Origin: Microbispora sp. NBC_01189
GTDB taxonomy: Bacteria; Actinomycetota; Actinomycetes; Streptosporangiales; Streptosporangiaceae
Assembly: GCF_036010665.1 (NCBI RefSeq)
Contig: NZ_CP108581.1
Span: 503,501 to 567,500, forward strand
Length of the DNA stretch: 64,000 nt
Reading direction: 5' to 3'
The notes under the pieces were generated by a model, which saw only the letters and a program-made list of their open reading frames with translations, was not told the origin of the DNA and searched no databases. Below, piece by piece: positions 9,226-17,767 of the stretch (within the stretch, counting starts at the first letter, position 1; every line of letters begins with the position of its first letter). A program made the translations under genes and the position numbers.

Positions 9226-10394
9226 GGCCGGTCGCCCGTCGGTGCCTCGTCCGTTACAGCCTCGTCCGCGAGTGACCGGGCGAACTCGACCAGCCGGGCG
9301 TACTGGGCGGGCAGGTCGTGCCCGGCGCCGCCCAGCGGGTCCTTGAAGAAGTAGCCGAGCTCGGGCAGCACGCCGCTGTGCCCGGCCTCCTGCGCCCGCG
9401 CGACGAGGCGGACGAGGTCGAGGACGAGCGGGGCGGCCAGCGTCGAGTCGCACCCCTGCCAGGTGAACTGCATGGTCATCCGCACGCCGAGGAACCCCTC
9501 GAACGTGATGTGGTCCCAGGCGGTCTTCCATTCCCCCAGGTCGGAGACGTAGTCGATGTGCGTCAGGCCCTCGACGTCCTCGCCCACGATCGCGGGGACG
9601 GCGCGCGCCTTGCTCGCCGACTTGCTCGCCCGGGCCGCGGGGTCGGCCAGCGTGGCGCCGTCGCCGCCGCCGAGCAGGTTGAGCCCCGACCACGAGCGGA
9701 CCCGCAGCGCGCGGCCGGCGAACATCGGCGCGAGCGCGCTCTTGATCAGCGTCTCCCCCGTCTTGCCGTCGCGTCCCGCGTACGGCGCGCCGTTGCGCCG
9801 CGCCAGCTCGTCCAGCGCGGGCGGCGTCGGGCCGGCGGACGGCGTGAACGCCACGTAACCGCTGCCGGTCAGGAAGGCCGCGTAGGCGTAGAGGGAGCTG
9901 GGCGGCAGCGCGTCCACCCCGGACTCGAGGGCCTCCTCAAGGTCGGCGAGCCGGGCGTACGGCACCTCGGCCGGCGGCTCGGTGGAGGACACGTCCACCA
10001 CGACCACGCGGGAGAGGCCGTGCCGCACGCGGAAGTCCGCGATGTCGCCGGCGAGGCGGCGCGCGGCCTCCGCCTGGGTCTCCACGCCGGGCACGTAGCC
10101 GTGCCGGATCTCGGCCTCGGCGGCGTCGATGTCCGCCGAGAGCAGAGTCGTCAGGGCGGGAGGAAGCACGCCCGCCTGGGCGAGCAGCTCGGCCCTCTTA
10201 CGCAGCGGCGTACCGACCACGTCGTGGCCGCCGAACACCAGGTCGGCCAGGGGCGGGAAGTCGCCGGGGAAGCCGGCGGCCTCGATGACGCAACCCGTGG
10301 GCAGGGCGGCTCCCGCCCGTACCGCCGCCGCTCCGACCACTGCCGTGGTCGCGACGGACCCCCGGGCGCCGACCAGCCAGACACCGATGGGCAC
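9222..10394 (-). CDS. Inositol-3-phosphate synthase-like NAD-dependent cyclase
   Basis: Protein of 390 residues resembling myo-inositol-1-phosphate synthase: the N-terminal Rossmann motif [13 protein letters not shown] (residues 5-17), then [61 protein letters not shown] (a long conserved active-site block with the essential lysines) and [20 protein letters not shown]. The enzyme family forms a cyclitol from a hexose 6-phosphate. Start is GTG at 10394, with GGGAGAG five bases ahead; the longer frame to 10478 adds non-conserved sequence. It is the first gene of the ebo-like operon and occupies the place where canonical ebo clusters have EboD, a dehydroquinate-synthase-like cyclase. Confidence 0.87.
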   Translation of the reverse strand: MPIGVWLVGARGSVATTAVVGAAAVRAGAALPTGCVIEAAGFPGDFPPLADLVFGGHDVVGTPLRKRAELLAQAGVLPPALTTLLSADIDAAEAEIRHGYVPGVETQAEAARRLAGDIADFRVRHGLSRVVVVDVSSTEPPAEVPYARLADLEEALESGVDALPPSSLYAYAAFLTGSGYVAFTPSAGPTPPALDELARRNGAPYAGRDGKTGETLIKSALAPMFAGRALRVRSWSGLNLLGGGDGATLADPAARASKSASKARAVPAIVGEDVEGLTHIDYVSDLGEWKTAWDHITFEGFLGVRMTMQFTWQGCDSTLAAPLVLDLVRLVARAQEAGHSGVLPELGYFFKDPLGGAGHDLPAQYARLVEFARSLADEAVTDEAPTGDRP

Positions 10395-10444
10395 TATAAC
10401 TCTCCCGTCAACTCGGGTATGAAGGATGACCCCGGAACATTCGG

Positions 10445-10474
10445 ATACTAAGTGGGATCTTTTGCCACGCACAA
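10445..10474 (-). promoter_or_regulatory. Candidate promoter of the ebo-like operon
   Basis: On the minus strand a TTGTGC hexamer (10469-10474), an 18-base spacer and TAGTAT (10445-10450) resemble -35 and -10 elements. The start codon at 10394 is about 50 bases downstream. The nearby GAAACTTTT (10477-10485, minus strand), just upstream of the -35, could be an operator. Sequence-only prediction. Confidence 0.4.
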
Positions 10475-10786
10475 GCAAAAGTTTCCACCTTGCTACACAA
10501 AGTTATCTACCTGCGATGCGGCGATGCGCGGAAGATCGTCCGCCACCCCCGCCGCCCCTCTCGCCCCACCCCGAAATCCCTGGTCGCACGACCATCCCCG
10601 ACAGACTTTGTCCTCCGACGGGAGAAAGTTAAAAGGATCATGACGAAACTTCTTCCACGGCGAGCAAAAGAGGCGTAACTTGATCGTCAAGTGCTCCGCA
10701 CCACCTGACCTCCGATCCGCTCCACCAGGAGCGGCGCACAGATCGCGGGTCCAGGTGGTCTCACGCAGATGGAGTCGGTAAGACAG

Positions 10787-10888
10787 ATGAGTGCGGGCGA
10801 AGAAGAGCTGGAGACCGCCGGCAAACCGGGCCGGCCGCTCCAGTACGCGGCGCTCGGCTACAACGACATCGCCAAGCTTCGCGGCTGA
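10787..10888 (+). CDS. Possible 33-residue leader or small protein
   Basis: An ATG opens a short frame reading MSAGEEELETAGKPGRP... and ending NDIAKLRG. Codon third positions are GC-rich and the reading is acidic then basic, like a real peptide, but GGAG lies 12 bases upstream, farther than usual. It sits upstream of a strong hairpin and the secreted dehydrogenase gene. It may be a small protein, a leader peptide or a chance frame; I do not recognise it. Confidence 0.35.
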   Translation: MSAGEEELETAGKPGRPLQYAALGYNDIAKLRG

Positions 10889-11003
10889 CGATCCTCATCA
10901 GCCGACGAGTATCGGCGGACCGCCACGTGTTCGTTCGCAGCGGCACTCGTGGCGGCCCGCCGTTGCCTTGCCACCCCCCAAGAAGAGAAGAGGCGCAGCG
11001 GAT
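10889..11003 (+). terminator. Strong hairpin between the short ORF and the dehydrogenase gene
   Basis: Left arm 10913-10927 (CGGCGGACCGCCACG) pairs with 10948-10962 (CGTGGCGGCCCGCCG) over 15 bases with one mismatch; the loop is 20 bases. No T-tract follows. It may terminate the short upstream transcript or act as an attenuator in the dehydrogenase leader. The rest of the stretch from 10395 to 11003 holds AT-richer promoter-like sequence (10440-10520 and 10620-10690) and no other gene I can support. Confidence 0.6.
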
Positions 11004-14000
11004 TTGAAGCGTACTCGCATCCTGCTCGGTGGTCTCGCCGCAGCACTGACACTCCCGTTCGCGGCGTTCACCGCCGCACCCGCCCAGGCGGCCGACGAAC
11101 CGGCTCTGAACTGGCAGAACTACGAGAAGATCACCCTCACCAAGAACGTCGGCGAGCCGATCGACATGGCGGTCCTGCCGGACGGCCGTGTCCTGCACAC
11201 CGCCCGCAACGGCGCCGTCCGGCTGACCGACCCCGCCACCGGCGTCACCAGGATCGTCAACACGATCGACGTCTACAACAACTCCGAAGACGGGCTCCAG
11301 ACGATCGGCGTCGACCCAGACTTCGAGCACAACAAGTGGGTCTACGTCTACTACGCGCCCCGGAAGATGACCGCGCCGTACCCGGCGGAGACCCCGGCCG
11401 GCTCGTCGCCCAACTCCCTGCCCGCGGGCGCGGACGAGTCCTACTGGAACCAGTGGAAGGGCTACAACCAGATCTCCCGGTTCAAGTGGACCGGCGACAA
11501 GCTCGACCTGTCCACCGAGCAGGTCGTCATCAAGGTCGAGACCAACCGCGGGCAGTGCTGCCACGTCGCGGGAGACTTCGACTGGGACGCACAGGGCAAT
11601 TTCTACCTGGCTACCGGTGACAACACCCCGGCCAGCGCCCCCGGCGCCAACGGCATGGCGCCCAACAACGACGCCCCCGGCATGAACCCGGGCTTCGACT
11701 CCCGCCGCGGCGCGGGCAACAGCAACGACCTGCGGGGCAAGATCCTGCGGATCAAGGTGCAGGAGGACGGCTCCTACACGGTCCCCGACGGCAACCTGTT
11801 CCCTAAGGGCACGGCCAAGACCAGGCCCGAGATCTTCATCATGGGCGTGCGGAACCCGTTCCGCATGGACGTCGACTCGATCAACGGCACGGTGGCGTGG
11901 GGCGACTACGGACCGGACGCCGGTGCCGCCGACCCCAACCGCGGGCCGATGGGCTACGTCGAGTGGAACATGGTCCCGCTCAACAAGCCGGTGAACGCGG
12001 GCTGGCCGTACTGCACGGGCCACAACTTCAACTACAACAACTGGGACTACGCGACCTCCAAGCCGCGCGAGTGGTTCGACTGCGCCGGGGGGCCGAAGAA
12101 CACCTCCCGGTGGAACACCGGCCTGGAGCAGCTTCCGCCCGGATTCCCCTCGACCCTCTACTACGGCGACCGCGCCGGCGACCAGCCGGCGGAGTGGTCC
12201 GGGCTGACCGAGTTCGACCCGAAGCAGAACGGCCAGGGCCCGATGGGCGGACCGGTCTACCACTACGACCCGGACAACCCCTCGCAGACCAAGCTTCCGG
12301 CCTACTGGGACAAGAAGTACTTCTTCGGTGAGTTCTCCCAGGACTACCTCGCGGCCTTCACCGCCGCGGGACCGGACGGCCCGGTCACCAACATCGAGCA
12401 CTTCCTGCCGAACAGCGAACTCAAGGCGGCGGCGCAGCCCATCACCGACGGCCCGATGGACCTGGAGTTCGGCCCCGACGGCTCGCTGTACGTGCTCGAG
12501 TACGGCAGCAGCTTCTTCCGGGAGAACCCCGAGGCGGGGCTGTACCGCATCGACTACTCGCCCGGCAACAAGGCTCCTCAGGCGAAGATCACCGTCGACC
12601 GGAACTCGAGCAGCGACGCGCCGCTCACCGTCCAGTTCAGCGGCGCCAAGTCCACCGACACCGAGCCCGGCGAACTGACCTACGAGTGGGACTTCGACGG
12701 CGACGGCACCTTCGACGCCCAGGGCGTGACGGCGACCCACACCTACGACAAGCCCGGCCAGTACATCGCCAGGCTCCGGGTCACCGACGCGCAGGGCAAG
12801 TTCGGGCTGACGAGCATCGAGATCACCGTGGGCAACACCGCGCCCCAGGTGAGCATCACCACCCCCGGCGACGGCGGCTTCATCGACTGGGGCGACGGCG
12901 TGCCGCTCACGGTCAAGGTCACCGACAAGGAGGACGGCGACAACCCGACCTGCAGCCGGGTCCAGTGGACGTTCGGCCTCGGCCACGACACGCACGCCCA
13001 CCCGATCACCACCGGCACAGGCTGCACCGTGACCTGGGCGACCCCGGCGGACGCGCCCGAGCACGGCGTGACCGAGAACATCTTCGGCGTGGTCGTGGTG
13101 AGCTACAAGGACAACGGCCACGGCGACATCCCGCCCGCGACGAGTGACGCGGCGCTCATCCTCAACCCCAAGCTCATGCAGGCCGAGCACGCGGACGAAC
13201 TCCAGGGCGTGACCAGGACCCAGGACGCGACGGCCTCCGGCCTGTCGAAGATCACCTCGTTCGACGCCGGTGACCACATCGCCTACGACCCGGTCAACTT
13301 CGCCGGCATCACCTCGATGAAGACCGTGGCCAGCGGCGCGGGCACCCTGTCGCTGCGCTGGAACTCGCCGACGGCGAACCCGTTCGCGACGGTCGGCATC
13401 CCGGCCGGGTCCGGCTGGCAGACGGTGACCACCGACCTGAAGAACGCCCCCTCGGGCAGCGGAAAGCTCTACGTCACCTCCACCGGCGGCGTGGACGTGG
13501 ACGCGTTCACCTTCGTGGGCGACGGCGTCGCCGACAAGACCCCGCCGACCGTGACGGCCACGCTCAACCCGGCCCAGCCGACCGGTGGCAACGGCTGGTA
13601 CAAGGGCAACGTGACGCTGACGGTCACCGCGACCGACAACGGCACGGTCGCGAGCCGGCAGTACTCGGTCAACGACGGCGCCACCTGGCTGAACGCGAAC
13701 AACGCGGTGACCCTGAGCACCGAGGGCGTCACGGAGGTCCGCTACCGCGCGACCGACAGCGCCGGCAACGTCTCCCAGATCGGCACCGTCACAGTGAAGA
13801 TCGACAAGACCGCGCCGGTGACGACCGCGACGACCGATCCGGCGCAGCCGGAGGGCGGCTCGTTCACCGGTCCGGTCTCGGTCACGCTGAAGGCCGTCGA
13901 CAAGGACAAGGGCAGCGAGGTCGACAAGACCGAGTACCGCCTCGACGGCGGCGACTGGACCGCCTACACCGAGCCGCTGAACGTCACGGGCGACGGCTCG

Positions 14001-14381
14001 CACACGCTGGCCTACCGCTCGACCGACAAGGCCGGGAACGTCGAGGAGGCCAAGACGCTCACGCTGACGATCTCCATGCCGTCCTCGCCGCAGGTCGAGC
14101 TGACCATCACCGCCACGTCCCGCTGCATCGGCACCTCCGCGTATCTGGCGGTCACGGCCGTCAACAACGGTGACGTGCCGGCGACCGTGGCGCTGACCAC
14201 TCCGTACGGTTCCAAGACGGTGGCCGACGTGGCTCCGGGCAAGCAGGCCTACCAGTCCTTCAACACCCGGGCCGGGCAGATCGACGCGGGCAAGGTGACC
14301 GTGAAGGGAACCGCGACGATCGGCGGCAAGCAGGTCACCTCGTCCTACGACGCCTCCTACAACGCGATCACCTGCGGCTGA
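11004..14381 (+). CDS. Secreted PQQ-type sugar dehydrogenase with PKD, CBM6 and Ig-like modules
   Basis: Protein of 1125 residues. Start is taken as TTG at 11004 because it opens directly into a signal peptide (KRTRILLGGLAAALTLPFAA, cleavage near AQA-AD). Residues about 40-520 are a glucose/sorbosone-dehydrogenase beta-propeller (AVLPDGRVLHTARNGAVRL, GLQTIGVDPDFEHNKWVYVYY, GDFDWDAQGNFYLATGDN, LRGKILRI, GVRNPFRMDVD). A PKD domain follows at about 525-610 (YEWDFDGDGTFD). A CBM6-like carbohydrate-binding module covers about 723-842 (QAEHADEL ... VDVDAFTFVG). Two Ig-like repeats lie at about 845-1030 (YRATDSAGNV, YRSTDKAGNV), and a C-terminal domain with two cysteines ends the protein. It likely oxidises an extracellular sugar or polysaccharide end. 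Confidence 0.88.
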   Translation: MKRTRILLGGLAAALTLPFAAFTAAPAQAADEPALNWQNYEKITLTKNVGEPIDMAVLPDGRVLHTARNGAVRLTDPATGVTRIVNTIDVYNNSEDGLQTIGVDPDFEHNKWVYVYYAPRKMTAPYPAETPAGSSPNSLPAGADESYWNQWKGYNQISRFKWTGDKLDLSTEQVVIKVETNRGQCCHVAGDFDWDAQGNFYLATGDNTPASAPGANGMAPNNDAPGMNPGFDSRRGAGNSNDLRGKILRIKVQEDGSYTVPDGNLFPKGTAKTRPEIFIMGVRNPFRMDVDSINGTVAWGDYGPDAGAADPNRGPMGYVEWNMVPLNKPVNAGWPYCTGHNFNYNNWDYATSKPREWFDCAGGPKNTSRWNTGLEQLPPGFPSTLYYGDRAGDQPAEWSGLTEFDPKQNGQGPMGGPVYHYDPDNPSQTKLPAYWDKKYFFGEFSQDYLAAFTAAGPDGPVTNIEHFLPNSELKAAAQPITDGPMDLEFGPDGSLYVLEYGSSFFRENPEAGLYRIDYSPGNKAPQAKITVDRNSSSDAPLTVQFSGAKSTDTEPGELTYEWDFDGDGTFDAQGVTATHTYDKPGQYIARLRVTDAQGKFGLTSIEITVGNTAPQVSITTPGDGGFIDWGDGVPLTVKVTDKEDGDNPTCSRVQWTFGLGHDTHAHPITTGTGCTVTWATPADAPEHGVTENIFGVVVVSYKDNGHGDIPPATSDAALILNPKLMQAEHADELQGVTRTQDATASGLSKITSFDAGDHIAYDPVNFAGITSMKTVASGAGTLSLRWNSPTANPFATVGIPAGSGWQTVTTDLKNAPSGSGKLYVTSTGGVDVDAFTFVGDGVADKTPPTVTATLNPAQPTGGNGWYKGNVTLTVTATDNGTVASRQYSVNDGATWLNANNAVTLSTEGVTEVRYRATDSAGNVSQIGTVTVKIDKTAPVTTATTDPAQPEGGSFTGPVSVTLKAVDKDKGSEVDKTEYRLDGGDWTAYTEPLNVTGDGSHTLAYRSTDKAGNVEEAKTLTLTISMPSSPQVELTITATSRCIGTSAYLAVTAVNNGDVPATVALTTPYGSKTVADVAPGKQAYQSFNTRAGQIDAGKVTVKGTATIGGKQVTSSYDASYNAITCG

Positions 14382-14435
14382 CCGCACCGGCGGTGACCAC
14401 GGTCCACACGACGAGGACGCCGCCACAGCACAACC

Positions 14436-14466
14436 GGGGCCGGCCGGCCGGCCAGCCGGCCGGCCC
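14436..14466 (+). terminator. GGCC-rich hairpin after the dehydrogenase gene
   Basis: GGGGCCGGCCGGC pairs with GCCGGCCGGCCCC around a short loop, an almost uninterrupted GC palindrome between two same-strand genes. Likely terminator or mRNA-stabilising structure. Confidence 0.65.
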
Positions 14467-14491
14467 CGCCCCCCATAAACGGAGCGATCAC

Positions 14492-15127
14492 ATGAAGATC
14501 AACAGGACCACCCGGTTAATCGCCACGTCGGTGCTCGGTCTGTCGCTGGCCGGTGTGGCCGGTCCCGCGCTGGCGGACCCCGGCACCGGCGACGGCGACG
14601 GCATCGACGTGTCGGTGAACATCGAGCCCATCCGCACTCCCGGTCAGCTGTCGATGACCGTGGCCGACAACAACGGAGTGTCCCTCACCGAGGACGGCTC
14701 CGACGCGGCCGCCCGTCAGTTCACCGGCACCCTGCCGACGGTCACGGTGACCGACACCCGCCTGCCCGAGGAGATCCCCGCGGGCGAGTTCTGGGCGGTC
14801 GTCGGCCAGTCCAGCAAGTTCACCGCGACCGGCGACTCCGCACCGCCCATCGGCCCGGAGTACCTGGGATGGAAGCCGCGCCTGCTGAGCGACTCCTCCA
14901 CCGGGGCGGTCTCGGCCGGTGAGCCCGTCTCCAGTGTCATCTCCGACGGCACCGAAGCGCCCGCCGTGGGTCTGGCGGGCCAGGAACTGCTCGCGTCGAT
15001 CGCGAACTCCACCGACGAGATCGGCACCTCCCAGGTCAACGCCGAGCTCGCCCTGCGCACCCCGGTCGACGTCGCCGCCGGCGAGTACCACTCCACCCTG
15101 ACCCTGTCACTGTTCAACCAGTCCTGA
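14492..15127 (+). CDS. Secreted protein of unknown function (WxL-like beta domain)
   Basis: Protein of 211 residues with a signal peptide (MKINRTTRLIATSVLGLSLA, cleavage after ALA-DP). The mature part is an all-beta candidate: VSVNIEPIRTPGQLSMTVADNNGVSL near the start and YHSTLTLSLFNQS at the end. This recalls the WxL-type surface domain, whose last strand is a short Leu-Thr-Leu-Thr pattern, though no WxL motif is visible. ATG at 14492 has GGAG seven bases ahead. It lies directly downstream of the multi-modular dehydrogenase, and the two may act together at the cell surface. Function not recognised. Confidence 0.7.
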   Translation: MKINRTTRLIATSVLGLSLAGVAGPALADPGTGDGDGIDVSVNIEPIRTPGQLSMTVADNNGVSLTEDGSDAAARQFTGTLPTVTVTDTRLPEEIPAGEFWAVVGQSSKFTATGDSAPPIGPEYLGWKPRLLSDSSTGAVSAGEPVSSVISDGTEAPAVGLAGQELLASIANSTDEIGTSQVNAELALRTPVDVAAGEYHSTLTLSLFNQS

Positions 15128-15138
15128 ACCAGCGGTGA

Positions 15139-15189
15139 GACGCCGGCGATGACCAGAGGCATCGTGATGCCATCGTGATCGCCGGCGTC
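15139..15189 (+). terminator. Nested hairpin terminator
   Basis: GACGCCGGCGAT (15139-15150) pairs perfectly with ATCGCCGGCGTC (15178-15189), enclosing a second stem GGCAT/ATGCC. It begins 11 bases after the stop of the secreted-protein gene. Confidence 0.7.
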
Positions 15190-15223
15190 GAACTGTCCGT
15201 ACGGGTGAACCGATGTACCTAGC

Positions 15224-16258
15224 ATGAGTCGAATCCGGTACGGTGCGGCGGCCCTGGCGGCCGTCGCCTTTCTGTTGACTGGGTGTTCCGGCGGCGACGA
15301 CTCGTCGAGCGGCGCGGCGAACGACGCCGCCGCACCGGCGCCCGCCATGCAGGAGCAGGCCCCCGGCGCGGGATCGGCGGAGAGCTCGGCACAGGACGCG
15401 AAGGCCGCGGCCGGCGGGAACGGCAAGCAGGGCGACCTCAAGCTGGGCCAGGCCGACCGCTCCATCGTCTACACGTCGGAGCTCGTCGTCGAGGCCAAGG
15501 ACGTCACGGTGGCGGCCGACCACGCCAAGGAGGTCGTGAGCGGCGCGGGCGGATACGTCGCCCAGGAACGCAGCGACTTCTACGCCGGCGACGAGCGCTC
15601 CTCCGGCGGCGGCCAGTGGGTGATCGTGTTCAAGGTGCCCCCGGACCGCTACGCCGGCGTGCTGGCCCAGCTCGGCCGTGATCTCGGCGTCCGCAAGTCG
15701 ATGCGGCAGAACACCGAGGACGTGACCGAGGAGGTCGCCGACGTCGCCAGCCGGGTGAAGTCGGCCGAGGCCGCGCTCGGCCAGTTCCGCACGCTGCTGT
15801 CGAAGGCCGACAAGATCGGCGAGATCATGGAGATCGAACGGGAGATCTCCGGCCGCGAGGCCGAACTGGAGTCGCTGCAGGCCAGGCAGAAGGCCCTGCA
15901 GGGGCAGACCGGCATGGGCACGGTGACGCTCACCCTGTTCCCGCGGCCGGGCGCCTCCCCCTCCCCGCCGGCGAAGAAGAACGAGGACGCGCCGGGCTTC
16001 CTCGCCGGGCTGCGGGCCGGATGGAACGCCCTGTCCACGGCGACCGGGGTGACGCTGACCGTGGTGGGCGTGCTGCTGCCCTGGCTCGCCGTGGCCGCCG
16101 CGCTGTGGCTGGCCGGCCGGGAGATCGCGCGCCGGGCCCGCCGCCGGAGGCCGCCCGCACCCGCCGCGCCGGGCCCGCCGGGCCCGCCGGGCCCGCCGGT
16201 CCGGACACCGGTGTACGCCCCCGGACCCGGGCAGGCGCCCGGCGACGAGCCGGAGTAG
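15224..16258 (+). CDS. DUF4349 lipoprotein with C-terminal membrane anchor
   Basis: Protein of 344 residues. The lipobox LLTGC places lipidation at Cys21. A low-complexity Ala/Gly linker follows, then the DUF4349 domain (YTSELVVEAKDVTVAADHAKEVV, VPPDRYAGVLAQLGRDLG, a coiled-coil EEVADVASRVKSAEAAL ... EIMEIEREISGREAELESLQARQKAL, ending GTVTLTLF). After a proline-rich stretch comes one hydrophobic span (about residues 270-300), an arginine-rich stop-transfer and a GPPGPPGPP tail. Function unknown; a cell-envelope role is likely. It is convergent with hemE, with only three bases between stops. Confidence 0.85.
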   Translation: MSRIRYGAAALAAVAFLLTGCSGGDDSSSGAANDAAAPAPAMQEQAPGAGSAESSAQDAKAAAGGNGKQGDLKLGQADRSIVYTSELVVEAKDVTVAADHAKEVVSGAGGYVAQERSDFYAGDERSSGGGQWVIVFKVPPDRYAGVLAQLGRDLGVRKSMRQNTEDVTEEVADVASRVKSAEAALGQFRTLLSKADKIGEIMEIEREISGREAELESLQARQKALQGQTGMGTVTLTLFPRPGASPSPPAKKNEDAPGFLAGLRAGWNALSTATGVTLTVVGVLLPWLAVAAALWLAGREIARRARRRRPPAPAAPGPPGPPGPPVRTPVYAPGPGQAPGDEPE

Positions 16259-16261
16259 CGG

Positions 16262-17299
16262 TCAGCGGGCCGACTCCTCGTGGACGAGGTCGGTGAGCCG
16301 GGCGAGCTGGTCGGGATCGGTCGAGGGGAGCACGCCGTGGCCGAGGTTGAACACGTGCCCCTCGGCCACCCGCCCGCGTTCGAGCACGTCCCTGGCCCGG
16401 CTCTCGGCGACCTCCCACGGAGCCAGCAGGATCGCCGGGTCGAGGTTGCCCTGCAGCGCCTTACCCGCGCCCACCCGGAGCGCGGCCTCGTCGAGCGGCA
16501 CCCGCCAGTCGACGCCCACCACGTCGGCGCCGGCCTCGCCCATCAGGCCGAGCAGCTCGCCGGTGCCGACGCCGAAGTGGATGCGCGGCAGCCCGAGGTC
16601 CGCGAGCCCGGCGAAGATCCGGCTGGTGTGCGGCAGCACGTACGTGCGGTAGTCCTGCGGCGCGACCGCGCCCACCCACGAGTCGAAGAGCTGGACGGCC
16701 GACGCCCCGGCCAGGGCCTGCACGCGCAGGAAGGCGAGCGTGATCGCGCCGAGCCGCTCCATCAGGGAGTGCCACAGCTCGGGCTCGCCGTACATCATGG
16801 CCTTGGTGCGGTCGTGATTCTTGGACGGGCCGCCCTCGATGAGGTACGACGCGAGCGTGAACGGCCCGCCGGCGAAGCCGATCAGCGGGATTCCGCCCAG
16901 CTCTCCGGTCAGCGCGCCGACCGCCTCCGTGACGTACGGCACGTCGTCCGGCTCCAGCGGCCGGAGGGTGTCGATGCCCGCCTTGTCGCGGATGGGGGTC
17001 TCGACCACCGGGCCAACGCCCGGCTTGATGTCCAGGTCGACGCCGATCGCCTTGAGCGGGACCACGATGTCGCTGAAGAAGATCGCCGCGTCGGTGCCGT
17101 ACCTGCGGACCGGCTGCATGGTGATCTCCACCACCAGGTCGGGCGTCGCGCAGGCGGTGAGCATCTCGACGCCCGCGCGCACCCTCCGGTACTCGGGCAG
17201 TGAGCGCCCGGCCTGTCGCATGTACCAGACGGGCGTGTGCGGGACGGCCTCGCGCTGGCAGGCGCGGACGAAGACGGATTCGGCGAGCTGGGGTTTCAC
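16262..17299 (-). CDS. hemE: Uroporphyrinogen decarboxylase
   Basis: Enzyme of 345 residues converting uroporphyrinogen III to coproporphyrinogen III. The signature [16 protein letters not shown] lies near residue 20, followed by [43 protein letters not shown] (second family signature), the YMGEPEL-like Tyr/Glu segment and [13 protein letters not shown]. Start is GTG at 17299, matching family length; upstream in-frame sequence is unlike the family. It supplies the substrate of the hemG/hemQ pair at the window start. Confidence 0.95.
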   Translation of the reverse strand: MKPQLAESVFVRACQREAVPHTPVWYMRQAGRSLPEYRRVRAGVEMLTACATPDLVVEITMQPVRRYGTDAAIFFSDIVVPLKAIGVDLDIKPGVGPVVETPIRDKAGIDTLRPLEPDDVPYVTEAVGALTGELGGIPLIGFAGGPFTLASYLIEGGPSKNHDRTKAMMYGEPELWHSLMERLGAITLAFLRVQALAGASAVQLFDSWVGAVAPQDYRTYVLPHTSRIFAGLADLGLPRIHFGVGTGELLGLMGEAGADVVGVDWRVPLDEAALRVGAGKALQGNLDPAILLAPWEVAESRARDVLERGRVAEGHVFNLGHGVLPSTDPDQLARLTDLVHEESAR

Positions 17300-17767
17300 G
17301 GCACCAGCCTGCCATGCCCGGGGGCCGCCCAGGGCCGGGACCCACCACCTGGAGTTCCCGGAGGACGCGTAAAACTCCGCCGATCCCGTAAGGTGAACCC
17401 CAACCCCTCCTGTGAGTCGCCTCACCGCTCGGCAATGTGTTCGTCAATCGGCCATCCGGCATCGATTCCAATACCACTTTCGAGACACGCCGAGTGCGAT
17501 GCGGGGAAATGTCGGCGGGACGTGCCAACGTCGGATCAGTCCCGAGCGACCGCCACGACCGTGGATCCGACGAGAGGCCCCGGAGCGATGACTTCGATGT
17601 GGAGTTCCCCCGAACACCGCACTGATCACGGTGCCGAGCGACCTGCCTGCCGCCGGGGAGGCGGGCGCCCGAGGACGCGAGCGGCGGCGACGGCTTGACG
17701 ACTTCTCATGTCCCCCACAGCCACCCCCCTGCTTCGCGCTCTCCCGAATCCGACCTACTCTTCCGTC
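17300..17767. other. Intergenic region between hemE and the DUF3000 gene
   Basis: About 470 bases without a gene I can support. It must hold the divergent promoters of hemE and the DUF3000 gene. A TACTCT hexamer at 17756-17761 lies six bases before the ATG at 17768, as expected for a -10 of a leaderless transcript; the -35 is weak. A 36-codon frame at 17588-17698 has no usable ribosome site and no recognisable product, so it is left out. Confidence 0.5.

Noticed and set aside
10761..14426. 1221-codon open frame on the minus strand opposite the sugar dehydrogenase
   Set aside because: Its translation is a low-information Val/Arg/Gly/Asp/His mixture with no motif; it exists because the high-GC sense gene leaves few stops in antisense.
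17588..17698. 36-codon frame between hemE and the DUF3000 gene
   Set aside because: GGAG is only two bases from the ATG, the product is Arg/Ala/Gly-rich without family resemblance, and it ends at the next promoter.
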